Assembly: GCA_019750135.1 (NCBI GenBank)
Contig: JAIEOV010000018.1
Span: 124,001 to 188,000 of the forward strand
Direction: 5' to 3'
From: Reyranella sp.
Lineage (GTDB): Bacteria; Pseudomonadota; Alphaproteobacteria; Reyranellales; Reyranellaceae
Length of the DNA stretch: 64,000 nt
Shown here: piece after piece, positions 51,158-58,669 of the stretch
Position numbering within the stretch: position 1 is the first letter of the stretch
Layout: the number at the start of each line of letters is the position of its first letter
Made by a program: the position numbers and the translations under genes
Notes under the pieces: generated by a model
Told to the model about the DNA's origin: nothing
What the model saw: only the letters and a program-made list of their open reading frames with translations
Database searches by the model: none

Positions 51158-51217
51158 CCGGACCGCCGGCCTCTGGCCGGCTCACGAGATGATGCCGGCC
51201 AGAGGCCGGCGGTCCGG
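51158..51217. repeat. Perfect 24-bp inverted repeat between phnM and phnN
   Basis: Arms 51158-51181 (CCGGACCGCCGGCCTCTGGC and CGGC) and 51194-51217 are exact complements with a 12-nt loop. The left side shares a 29-nt module with the repeat at 46093-46121. It can fold in either strand and splits the otherwise compact phn operon. Confidence 0.85.
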
Positions 51218-51227
51218 GAGAGCATGA

Positions 51228-52373
51228 TCAGACCACCCGCTCGCCTTCGCGCCATACGGCGCGGACCATTGGTGCCTCGTCGTGGTGGCGCACGCGCACC
51301 AGGTCGGCGCGGCGGTCGATGGCGATCTCGCCGCGATCGCCGAGACCGACGGCCTCGGCCGGCGTGAGCGAGGCCAGCCGCACCGCCTCGGGCAGCGAGA
51401 TGCCGATGCCGGCCGAGGGCAGCTTGAACAGGCTCTCCATCAGGCTCGCCGGCACGTAGTCCGACGACAGGATGTCGGCGTGGCGGTCGCGCAGCAGGTC
51501 GATGGCGGCGATGTTGCCGGAGTGCGAGCCGCCCAGCACCAGGTTGGGCGCGCCGACCAGCACGGCGAGACCGCCCTCGCGCGAGGCTTCGGCCGCTTCG
51601 CGCGTGGTCGGGAATTCGGCGATGGTCATGCCGTGCTCGACCGCCTCGGCGACATGGGCGCGCGTGGCGTCGTCGTGGCTGGCGAGCGGCAGGGCACGCG
51701 CCTGGGCGCGGGCCACGATCTCGCGGCGATGCCTGGCGGCATTGCGATTGTGCAGCTCGACGGCGCGCTCGTGGAAGACCGTGAACTGCTCATCGGTCAT
51801 GGCGTACTTGCCCATGTAGTATTGCTTCAGCTTGTCCGGATCGAGGAACTGGCGCTGGCCCGGCGTGTGGTCGTTGATCGAGATCAGGCCGACCAGCGGC
51901 AGGTCGATCCAGCGATCGACCGCCTCGACGGCATCGTCGGGCGTGATCTCGCAACGCAGGTGCAGGCGATGCTCAGCGCGCGACAGGCGGCGGTCGCTCA
52001 CGGCGCAGATCGCCTCGACCATGCGGGCGCGATTCTTGACGCGGTCGGTGTCGCCGCGCACGTCGCCTAGCGACAATGAATCGAACACGGTGGTGATGCC
52101 GGCGGCGGCGATCTGGGTGTCGTGCGCCATGACGGCGGCCAGGCTCGGCCATTGCACGCCGGGCCGCGGCGCGAAGTGCTTCTCCATGTTGTCGGTGTGC
52201 AGCTCGACCAGGCCGGGCACCAGGTAATCGCCGTCGAGGTCGAGGGCGGTGGCGCAGGCGGAGCGGCCGGCGGCGACCTCGACGATCAGGCCGTCACGCA
52301 CCACGACGGTACCTTCGAACTCCGCATCGCGGGTGACGATGCGGGCGTTGGTGAAGATCTGTTCTGTACTCAT
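51228..52373 (-). CDS. phnM: Alpha-D-ribose 1-methylphosphonate 5-triphosphate diphosphatase
   Basis: A 381-residue amidohydrolase-fold enzyme that removes pyrophosphate from the PhnI product. The metal-binding motif is VELHTDNMEKHFAPRPGVQW (H-x-D in place of HxH), with further ligands in INDHTPGQRQF, LASHDDAT and LSSDYVP. Its start overlaps the phnL stop as ATGA. Length and motifs match known PhnM. Confidence 0.93.
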   Translation of the reverse strand: MSTEQIFTNARIVTRDAEFEGTVVVRDGLIVEVAAGRSACATALDLDGDYLVPGLVELHTDNMEKHFAPRPGVQWPSLAAVMAHDTQIAAAGITTVFDSLSLGDVRGDTDRVKNRARMVEAICAVSDRRLSRAEHRLHLRCEITPDDAVEAVDRWIDLPLVGLISINDHTPGQRQFLDPDKLKQYYMGKYAMTDEQFTVFHERAVELHNRNAARHRREIVARAQARALPLASHDDATRAHVAEAVEHGMTIAEFPTTREAAEASREGGLAVLVGAPNLVLGGSHSGNIAAIDLLRDRHADILSSDYVPASLMESLFKLPSAGIGISLPEAVRLASLTPAEAVGLGDRGEIAIDRRADLVRVRHHDEAPMVRAVWREGERVV

Positions 52374-53080
52374 GGGGTAACCTCGAAGACGCGATTGGCC
52401 AAGAGCTCGCGCACGCCGACGTCGTGGAAGATGCCGACCAGGGCGCTGCCGGCGTCGCGGCGCTGTCCGATCAACTCGACGACGCGGTCGCGATTGTCGG
52501 CATCGAGCGAGGCCGTCGGCTCGTCGAGCAGCAGGATCGGGTAGTCGACGATCAGCGAGCGGGCGATGTTGACGCGCTGCTGCTCGCCGCCCGAGAAGGT
52601 GGCGGGCGGCAGCTGCCACAGGCGCTGGGGGATGTTGAGCAGGGCCAGCAGGAACTCGGCGCGGTCGCGCGCCTCGGCCGGGTCGGCACTCAGGCGCAGC
52701 AGGGGTTCGGCGACGACGTCGACGGTGGCGACGCGCGGGATGACGCGCAGGAACTGACTGACGAAGCCCATGGTGCGGCGGCGTACGTCGAGCACGGTGC
52801 GCGGCTCGGCGCCGACCAGCTCGGCCCAGGCATGGTCGTGATGGACGCGGATCGAGCCCGCATCGGCGCGATAGTTGCCGTAGAGCGAGCGCAGCAGCGT
52901 GCTCTTGCCGGCGCCCGACGGGCCGACCAGGGCCAGGCACTCGCCGGGCGAGACGGCGAGGGCGACGTCGCGCAGCACCGGGAGGGCGAGATCGCCGTGG
53001 GCGTGGACGATGAAGGATTTCGTCAGGCCGGCGACCTTGAGGACGGGCCCGTCATGCTCTTTGGGAGGGGTGTTCATCAT
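52370..53080 (-). CDS. phnL: C-P lyase accessory ABC-type ATPase PhnL
   Basis: A 236-residue ABC ATPase that associates with the C-P lyase core rather than a transporter. It has Walker A GPSGAGKST, signature FSGGEQQRVNIARSL and Walker B ILLLDEPTASLD. RRRTMGFVSQFLRVIPRVAT is typical of PhnL. ATG 53080 overlaps the phnK stop by one base; GTG 53083 is possible. The end overlaps phnM. Confidence 0.93.
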   Translation of the reverse strand: MMNTPPKEHDGPVLKVAGLTKSFIVHAHGDLALPVLRDVALAVSPGECLALVGPSGAGKSTLLRSLYGNYRADAGSIRVHHDHAWAELVGAEPRTVLDVRRRTMGFVSQFLRVIPRVATVDVVAEPLLRLSADPAEARDRAEFLLALLNIPQRLWQLPPATFSGGEQQRVNIARSLIVDYPILLLDEPTASLDADNRDRVVELIGQRRDAGSALVGIFHDVGVRELLANRVFEVTP

Positions 53081-53850
53081 CACACCGGCAGGATCGAAGC
53101 CACGAGCATCTGCGTGTAGGCGTGCTGGGGATCGTCCAGCACCTGGTCGGTCAGGCCGTCTTCGACGACCGCGCCGCCCTGCATCACCATCAGCCGGTGC
53201 GTCAGCAGCCGGGCCACGCCGAGGTCGTGCGTCACGAGCACCGCCGACAGGTGCAGGCTGCCCACCAGGCTGCGCAGCAGGTCGAGGATGCGGGCCTGCA
53301 CCGAAACGTCGAGGCCGCCGGTCGGCTCGTCCATGAAGACCAGCCGCGGCTCGCTCACCAAATTACGGGCGATCTGCAGGCGCTGGCGCATGCCGCCGGA
53401 GTAGGTCGTCGGCCGGTCGTCCAGCCGGCAGCGTTCGATCTCGACGCGGTCGAGCCAGTCCGACGCCGTGCGCCGGATGTCGCCGTAGTGGCGGGCGCCC
53501 ACGGCCATCAGCCGCTCGCCGATATTGGCGCCGGCGCTGACGCCCATGCGCAGTCCCTCGCGTGCGTCCTGGTTCACGAAACCCCATTCGGTGCGGGACA
53601 GCAGGCGCCGACGGGCCTCGCTGAGATCGTGCACATCGACAGCGCCGTAGGCGGCCGAGTCGTAGGTCACCGTGCCGGTTTCCGGCGTCAGCCGGCCAGC
53701 CAGGCAGTTCAGCAAGGTCGTCTTGCCCGAGCCGGATTCGCCCACGATGCCTAAAACCTCGCCGGGCCACAGGTCGAAGTCGACGTCGCGGCAGGCGATG
53801 CGCGTGCCGAAGCGCTTGCTGAGGCCACGAGTGGAGAGAAGCGGGTTCAT
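53080..53850 (-). CDS. phnK: C-P lyase accessory ABC-type ATPase PhnK
   Basis: A 256-residue ABC ATPase that binds the PhnGHIJ core. It has Walker A GESGSGKTT, signature YSGGMRQRLQIARNL, Walker B LVFMDEPTGGLDVS and the H-loop VLVTHDLGVARLL. ATEWGFVNQDAREGLRM-type PhnK segments are seen as TEWGFVNQDAREGLRM. The start overlaps the phnJ stop as ATGA. Confidence 0.93.
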   Translation of the reverse strand: MNPLLSTRGLSKRFGTRIACRDVDFDLWPGEVLGIVGESGSGKTTLLNCLAGRLTPETGTVTYDSAAYGAVDVHDLSEARRRLLSRTEWGFVNQDAREGLRMGVSAGANIGERLMAVGARHYGDIRRTASDWLDRVEIERCRLDDRPTTYSGGMRQRLQIARNLVSEPRLVFMDEPTGGLDVSVQARILDLLRSLVGSLHLSAVLVTHDLGVARLLTHRLMVMQGGAVVEDGLTDQVLDDPQHAYTQMLVASILPV

Positions 53851-54695
53851 TCCGCGGCCTCGGCCGGCGCGCGGTGGCGCTCGCAATAGTCGCTGTCGGA
53901 ACAGACGAACAGGCGCTTGCCGTCGTCGTCGACGATCATCTCGTCCAGGAAGCTGTCCTTGGAGCCGCAGAGCGCGCAACACTGCTCCCAGGTCTCGATC
54001 TCGAACGGATGGTCATCGAAGTCGAGGCTCTTGACCGGCGTGTGGGGCGGCACCGCGTAGATGCGCTTCTCGCGTCCGGCGCCGTAGAGCTGAAGGGCCG
54101 GGCTGCGATCGAGCTTTGGATTGTCGAACTTGGGGATGGGCGAGGGGCTCATGATGTAGCGCCCGTTCACCATCACCGGGTAGTTGTAGGCCTTGGAGAT
54201 GCGGCCGTGCCTGGCGATGCTCTCATAGAGGCTGACCTGCATGACGCCGTATTCGGAGAGCGCGTGCAGGGTGCGGGTCTCGGTCTCGCGTGGCTCGAGC
54301 ATGCGCAACGGCTCGGGGATCGGCACCTGGAAGACCAGGATCTGGCCTTCGCTGAGCGGCGTCTCCGGCACGCGGTGGCGCGTCTGGATGACGGTGGCCT
54401 CCTCGGTGCGCGTCGTCGTGGCGACCTCGGCCACGCGGGCGAAGAAGCGGCGGATCGAGACCGCGTTGGTCGTGTCGTCGGCGCCCTGGTCGATCACCTT
54501 CAGCGTGTCGTCGCGGCCGATGATGGCGGCCGTCACCTGGATGCCGCCGGTGCCCCAGCCGTAGGGCAACGGCATCTCGCGGCCGCCGAACGGCACCTGG
54601 TAGCCCGGCACCGCCACCGCCTTCAGGATGGCGCGGCGGATCATCCGCTTGGTCTGCTCGTCGAGGTAGGCGTAGTTGTACGCGCCATCGGTCAT
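53847..54695 (-). CDS. phnJ: Alpha-D-ribose 1-methylphosphonate 5-phosphate C-P lyase
   Basis: A 282-residue radical-SAM-type enzyme that breaks the C-P bond. The cluster and catalytic cysteines are in CCALCGSKDS and FVCSDSDYCERH near the C-terminus, in the order known for PhnJ. GGREMPLPYGWGTGGIQVTA and the Fe-S neighbourhood are well kept. Three bases separate it from phnI. It is the key enzyme of the operon and makes the pathway call firm. Confidence 0.95.
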   Translation of the reverse strand: MTDGAYNYAYLDEQTKRMIRRAILKAVAVPGYQVPFGGREMPLPYGWGTGGIQVTAAIIGRDDTLKVIDQGADDTTNAVSIRRFFARVAEVATTTRTEEATVIQTRHRVPETPLSEGQILVFQVPIPEPLRMLEPRETETRTLHALSEYGVMQVSLYESIARHGRISKAYNYPVMVNGRYIMSPSPIPKFDNPKLDRSPALQLYGAGREKRIYAVPPHTPVKSLDFDDHPFEIETWEQCCALCGSKDSFLDEMIVDDDGKRLFVCSDSDYCERHRAPAEAAE

Positions 54696-54698
54696 GGC

Positions 54699-55811
54699 TT
54701 ACTCCGCCGCCTGGTCGAGGACGGCCCAACTCCCGGAGGATTGCCGACGACGCGCCTCGACCTCGGCGCGCAAGGTCCGCACCACCACCAGCTCGGACTG
54801 GAAGTCGACGTAGTGCGGCAGCTTCAGGTGCTGCACGAAGCCCGACGCCTCGACATTATCGGAATGGGCCAGCACGAACTCCTCGTCCTGCGCCGGCGAG
54901 GTCGCCGATTCGGAAAGCTCCTCGGCGCGCAGCGCGCGGTCGACCAGCGCCATCGCCATGGCCTTGCGCTCGCTGTGGCCGAAGGCGAGGCCGTAGCCGC
55001 GCGTGAACTGCGGCGGCACGTCGTGCGAGCCGGCGAACTGGTTGACCATGTCGCACTCGGTGACGTCGATCTCGGCGATCTCGATCTCGAAGCCCAGCTC
55101 CTCGGGCACGAAGGAGACCGGCACGTGGCCGTAGCGGATCTCGCCGACGAAGGGATGGTTGTTGCCGTAGCCGCGCTGCGTCGAGTAGCCCAGCGCCAAC
55201 AGGAAGCCTTCGTCGCCGCGCGCCAGGTTCTGCAGGCGCACGGGACGGCTGGCCGGCAGGGTGAGTGGATGGCGCGTAAGGTCTTCCGATGCCCCGTCGC
55301 GCGGCGGCGGCTCCAGCATGCCCTCACGCTCGAGGATGTCGCCGACGCGCGGCAGGCTGCGGTTGGCGTCGGCCGGCGCGGTCGGCGCGGCCGGCCTGTC
55401 GCCTTCGGCCATCAGCGAGAAGTCGAGCAGGCGATGGGTGTAGTCGTAGGTGGGCCCCAGCACCTGGCCGCCCGGCACGTCCTTGAAAGTCGAGGAGATG
55501 CGCCGCTCCGCCACCATGGCCGAGGTGTCGATGGGCAGCGAATCGCCGAAGCGCGGCAATGTCGTGCGGTAGGCGCGCAGCAGGAAGATCGCCTCGATCA
55601 GGTCGCCGCGTGCCTGCTTGATGGCCAGCGCTGCCAGCGCGCGGTCGTAGCAGGAGCCCTCGGTCATCACGCGGTCGACGGCGAGGCCGAGCTGCTGGTC
55701 GATCTGCTCCAGCGAGAGCTCGGCGATGTCGCGATCGCCGCGGCGCTTGTCGGCAACCAGATCGAGCGAATGGGCGATCGCCGTCTCGCCGCCCTTGACC
55801 GCAACATACAT
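54699..55811 (-). CDS. phnI: C-P lyase core component PhnI (nucleosidase/ligase subunit)
   Basis: A 370-residue subunit. With PhnG, H and L it displaces adenine from ATP by a phosphonate to form the ribosyl triphosphate. Typical segments are MYVAVKGGETAIAHSL, GSCYDRALAALAIKQARGD, LLRAYRTTLPRFG, LALGYSTQRGYGNNHPFVGE and CDMVNQFAGS. The ATG at 55811 is one base after the phnH stop. Confidence 0.95.
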   Translation of the reverse strand: MYVAVKGGETAIAHSLDLVADKRRGDRDIAELSLEQIDQQLGLAVDRVMTEGSCYDRALAALAIKQARGDLIEAIFLLRAYRTTLPRFGDSLPIDTSAMVAERRISSTFKDVPGGQVLGPTYDYTHRLLDFSLMAEGDRPAAPTAPADANRSLPRVGDILEREGMLEPPPRDGASEDLTRHPLTLPASRPVRLQNLARGDEGFLLALGYSTQRGYGNNHPFVGEIRYGHVPVSFVPEELGFEIEIAEIDVTECDMVNQFAGSHDVPPQFTRGYGLAFGHSERKAMAMALVDRALRAEELSESATSPAQDEEFVLAHSDNVEASGFVQHLKLPHYVDFQSELVVVRTLRAEVEARRRQSSGSWAVLDQAAE

Positions 55812-55812
55812 G

Positions 55813-56406
55813 TCAGACCTCCACGGCGATGCTGCGCGGCAAGGCGCAGAGCTCGGTGCCGGCGGTGAACACAAGATCGACGCCGCAGGGAAACAGGCCG
55901 TGGTTGGCGGCCCAGTCGTCCCAGAAGTCGTCGTCGAGGCCGGCAATGCCGACACTCGCGCGATCGGCAATGCCGGGGCCGCGCCACCGGCGGATCGGCC
56001 CGCTTCGTAGATCGGGCACTTCGATCAGGAGCGTGGCGGAACGGTCCGGGTAGGCGTCGGTGCCGAGATTGAAGCCGTCGAAGGGCTGTGGCGTGCCGGC
56101 CATCACGACGCCGAACGAGGCCTCGGCCCGCGCTGTCACGATCGGCGTGCCGGCGTGGAAGCGCAGGAAGTTGCGTATCTCGGGCCGATCGAAGTTGCTT
56201 GCCAGCCAGACCGGCGTGTCGCGGTCGGCCAGGCTGAGGAGATAGGCGGTCGCGGCCACGCTCAGTGTCCCGGATCCGGCCGGCGCGCCCGCCAGCGAGA
56301 CGATGCGGCCGGGATGGGCGGTGGCGTCGAGGATGGCGCGGAACAGTTGCTGGGCGTCGTGCGACGGATCGGCGAGGCCGGGCGCCAGGGTGCGCAGGTC
56401 GCTCAT
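55813..56406 (-). CDS. phnH: C-P lyase core component PhnH
   Basis: A 197-residue core subunit of PLP-transferase-like fold without cofactor. Diagnostic segments are SHDAQQLFRAILDATAHPGR, GTLSVAATAYLLSLADRDT, PEIRNFLRFHAG and GAELCALPRS-like TELCALPRS near the end. It overlaps phnG (ATGA) upstream and touches phnI downstream. Confidence 0.93.
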   Translation of the reverse strand: MSDLRTLAPGLADPSHDAQQLFRAILDATAHPGRIVSLAGAPAGSGTLSVAATAYLLSLADRDTPVWLASNFDRPEIRNFLRFHAGTPIVTARAEASFGVVMAGTPQPFDGFNLGTDAYPDRSATLLIEVPDLRSGPIRRWRGPGIADRASVGIAGLDDDFWDDWAANHGLFPCGVDLVFTAGTELCALPRSIAVEV

Positions 56407-56876
56407 GTACCTGCCTCGCGGGCGACGGTGAAGAAATCGACCTTGGTCGCCGCGGCGCGGGCGGCGATGGCGCGGCGGCGGGCGTCGGCCTCGGCCTCCA
56501 GCGGCGCCACGATCTCGGTCTCCAGCCGGTCACGCCAGTCGGCACGCTGGCCCAGCGCATCGACGGCGGCGGCAATCTCGGCATGGCGGGCGCTGCGGCC
56601 GCCGACATAGCCGATGCCGACCTCGCCGCTCTCCAGGCGGACGGCGGCGCGGGTCATCGTCATCTCGCCGGCCGAGAACGGCGCGCCGCTGCCTGAGATG
56701 CGGCCCTTGAGCATGACCAGCCCGGTCTCCGGCCGGCGCAACGGGGCATAGGCGGGGACGGGGCCGAGGCCGTCCCACAGCGCGGCAAGCCGCGCGACGG
56801 GTGCTTTGGCCAGAACGGAAAGCCACCGCTGTCGACGCGCTTGCGCGGAGGCATCGGCGGATGAGGAAAGGGACAT
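56403..56876 (-). CDS. phnG: C-P lyase core component PhnG
   Basis: A 157-residue subunit and the first gene of the minus-strand operon. QARRQRWLSVLAKAPVARL, RRPETGLVMLKGRISGSGAP, MTMTRAAVRLESGEVGIGYV and KVDFFTVAREAGT match PhnG. ATG 56876 fits family length; an in-frame ATG at 56903 would add nine residues. No phnF regulator precedes it. Pho-box-like repeats lie at 56932-56953. Confidence 0.92.
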   Translation of the reverse strand: MSLSSSADASAQARRQRWLSVLAKAPVARLAALWDGLGPVPAYAPLRRPETGLVMLKGRISGSGAPFSAGEMTMTRAAVRLESGEVGIGYVGGRSARHAEIAAAVDALGQRADWRDRLETEIVAPLEAEADARRRAIAARAAATKVDFFTVAREAGT

Positions 56877-56931
56877 GGCAACGCTCGTGTGAGCGCCGAC
56901 CATGCGAATGTCGCGTTACCGATCCACGGGC

Positions 56932-56953
56932 GATTGATGAAGTTATTGTGAAA
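56932..56953 (-). promoter_or_regulatory. Weak Pho-box-like repeat upstream of phnG
   Basis: On the minus strand two 11-mers, TTTCACAATAA and CTTCATCAATC, repeat the TTCA core with 11-bp period. They are AT-rich compared with the surroundings and lie about 56 bp upstream of the phnG ATG. The match to CTGTCAT is partial. Confidence 0.35.
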
Positions 56954-56980
56954 CGGACGACCGCTTTTCCCCAAAAGCAA

Positions 56981-57004
56981 ACGGCGGGGCAAAGGCCCCG
57001 CCGT
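56981..57004 (-). terminator. Intrinsic terminator of the peroxiredoxin gene
   Basis: Stem ACGGCGGGGC/GCCCCGCCGT of 10 bp with a 4-nt loop, followed on the minus strand by TTGCTTTT. It lies 23 bases past the peroxiredoxin stop and insulates phnG from it. Confidence 0.75.
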
Positions 57005-57027
57005 CAACCGTCTGCGCGTGGCGCGGA

Positions 57028-57510
57028 CTACAGATGCTTCAGCACGTTCTCGGCCGACGACACCTCGAAGGCGCCCGGCTTCTCGACGAACAGGTCCTTG
57101 ATGACGCCGTCCTGGACGACCATGGCGTAGCGCTGGCTGCGCGTGCCGAGGCCGAACTTCGAGCCGTCCATGGTGAGGCCCATCGCCTGGGTGAACTCGC
57201 CATTGCCGTCGCCCAGCATGAGGACCTTGTCGCCAGCCTTCTGGTCCTTGCCCCAGGCACCCATCACGAACGCGTCGTTGACGGAAATGCAGGCGATGGT
57301 GTCGACACCCTTCGCCTTCAGCTTCTCTGCTTCGGCCACGAACCCGGGCACGTGCTTTGCTGAACAAGTGGGGGTAAATGCACCCGGCAGGGCGAAGGCA
57401 ACCACCTTCTTGCCAGGCGCGAAAAGCTCTTCGGTGGTGACCGCCTTCGGTCCCTCCGGGCCCAGCATGCGCAGCGTTGCGCTGGGCACCTTGTCGCCGA
57501 CTTTCGCCAT
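57028..57510 (-). CDS. Prx5-type peroxiredoxin
   Basis: A 160-residue thiol peroxidase of the atypical Prx5/glutaredoxin-dependent group. The peroxidatic Cys is in [16 protein letters not shown] (P-x3-T-x2-C); a possible second Cys is in [10 protein letters not shown]. It reduces hydroperoxides with thioredoxin or glutathione/glutaredoxin. ATG 57510 has GTAAGGAGC upstream. Transcribed alone, ending in an intrinsic terminator. Confidence 0.92.
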   Translation of the reverse strand: MAKVGDKVPSATLRMLGPEGPKAVTTEELFAPGKKVVAFALPGAFTPTCSAKHVPGFVAEAEKLKAKGVDTIACISVNDAFVMGAWGKDQKAGDKVLMLGDGNGEFTQAMGLTMDGSKFGLGTRSQRYAMVVQDGVIKDLFVEKPGAFEVSSAENVLKHL

Positions 57511-57656
57511 TATTTGCTCCTTACAATTGCCGCCCCAAACCGGCGGTCTCACGAACCGGCGGACCCTAGAGCGGGGGTGCCGGTTTGTCGAATCGGGGCC
57601 CGGGTGGCTTGATCTTTGCCCGGACAATCCCCATGGATTTGGAGGAGTATAAGATC

Positions 57657-58262
57657 ATGTCCGGCTCAGGCTCCCCCGCCGCCTCGTTGGTCGGCCGCTT
57701 CCTGGTCGCCGCGCCCTCCATGCCGGATGGGCAGTTCAAGAAGAGCGTCGTGTTCATCTGCAAGCACGATGACGACGGCGCATTGGGCATCATCGTCAAC
57801 AACAAGGTCGAGGACCTGCCGCTGGGCCAGGTCTACAAGCAGCTCGGCATCGAGGCGCCGGACCAGGTGGCCGACCGGCCGGTCCTGTTCGGCGGCCCGG
57901 TCCAGACGTCGCGCGGCCTGGTGCTGCATTCGGCGGACTACAAGCGCGAGGGCGAGACGCTGCTGATCGAGGACGGCATGGGCGGTATGGCGCTCACGGC
58001 CTCGCCCGAGATCCTGAAGGACATGGCGGGCGGCAGCGGCCCCAAGCATGCCTGGCTGGCCCTCGGCCATTCCGGCTGGGCGCCGGGCCAGCTCGACCGC
58101 GAGATGCAGGACAATGCCTGGCTGGTGGTCGACGGTGACGCCAGCCTGGTGTTCGACGCCGATTTTCCCGCCAAGTGGCAGCGCGCCTTGGACCGGCTGG
58201 GTGGCGGCGTCACGGGCCGGTTCGACCCGGCGTCGTTCTCACACCAGACCGGGCGCGCCTAG
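57657..58262 (+). CDS. YqgE/AlgH family protein (UPF0301)
   Basis: A 201-residue protein of the YqgE/AlgH family. VGRFLVAAPSMPDGQFKKSV, GALGIIVNNK, VLFGGPVQTSRGLVLH and WLALGHSGWAPGQLDREM are all family signatures. Its function is unclear; in Pseudomonas AlgH was linked to alginate regulation, and that link is not firm. ATG 57657 has GGAGGAG upstream; ATG 57633 would add eight residues. It ends tail to tail with a small membrane protein gene. Confidence 0.92.
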   Translation: MSGSGSPAASLVGRFLVAAPSMPDGQFKKSVVFICKHDDDGALGIIVNNKVEDLPLGQVYKQLGIEAPDQVADRPVLFGGPVQTSRGLVLHSADYKREGETLLIEDGMGGMALTASPEILKDMAGGSGPKHAWLALGHSGWAPGQLDREMQDNAWLVVDGDASLVFDADFPAKWQRALDRLGGGVTGRFDPASFSHQTGRA

Positions 58263-58468
58263 CGCTTTCCCGGCGATTGCCGCGCCGCGATCCGGCGCAT
58301 CATCCAATGCAGGTCGTGGAAGAGCTGACGGCAGCCCTCGGCCAGGCCGAAAATGAGGGCCAGTACGCTCGCGACCAGCAGCACCGTGCCGACGACGCCA
58401 CGCGGCAGGAAGAAAAACGAGACCAGCAGGGCGATGCCGACCAGGGCGAGGATGAAACGACCGCTCAT
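58259..58468 (-). CDS. Small two-helix membrane protein
   Basis: A 69-residue protein with a helix pair MSGRFILALVGIALLVSFFF and VVGTVLLVASVLALIFGLAE, then a basic tail (MMRRIAARQSPGKR). No family is recognised. GAGG lies close to the ATG. Its stop overlaps the yqgE-like stop by four bases on the opposite strand. Function unknown. Confidence 0.5.
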   Translation of the reverse strand: MSGRFILALVGIALLVSFFFLPRGVVGTVLLVASVLALIFGLAEGCRQLFHDLHWMMRRIAARQSPGKR

Positions 58469-58669
58469 ACCCTCTATTCTGCAGTGGCATTGCGGCGAAA
58501 AAAGGTCGTATGAGATGTGCGTATACGACCATAGATTGTGCTTACGTTCGCCAGGCCACCGGCCTATAGCGGAGACGTGTCCCCGTGACCCCTCCCTGAG
58601 CGGGGGCACCGCGTACCCGGGACGCCGTCGCTTCCTTCCCCAACCCCTTTCGGAGGCGGGGGCGTCCCG

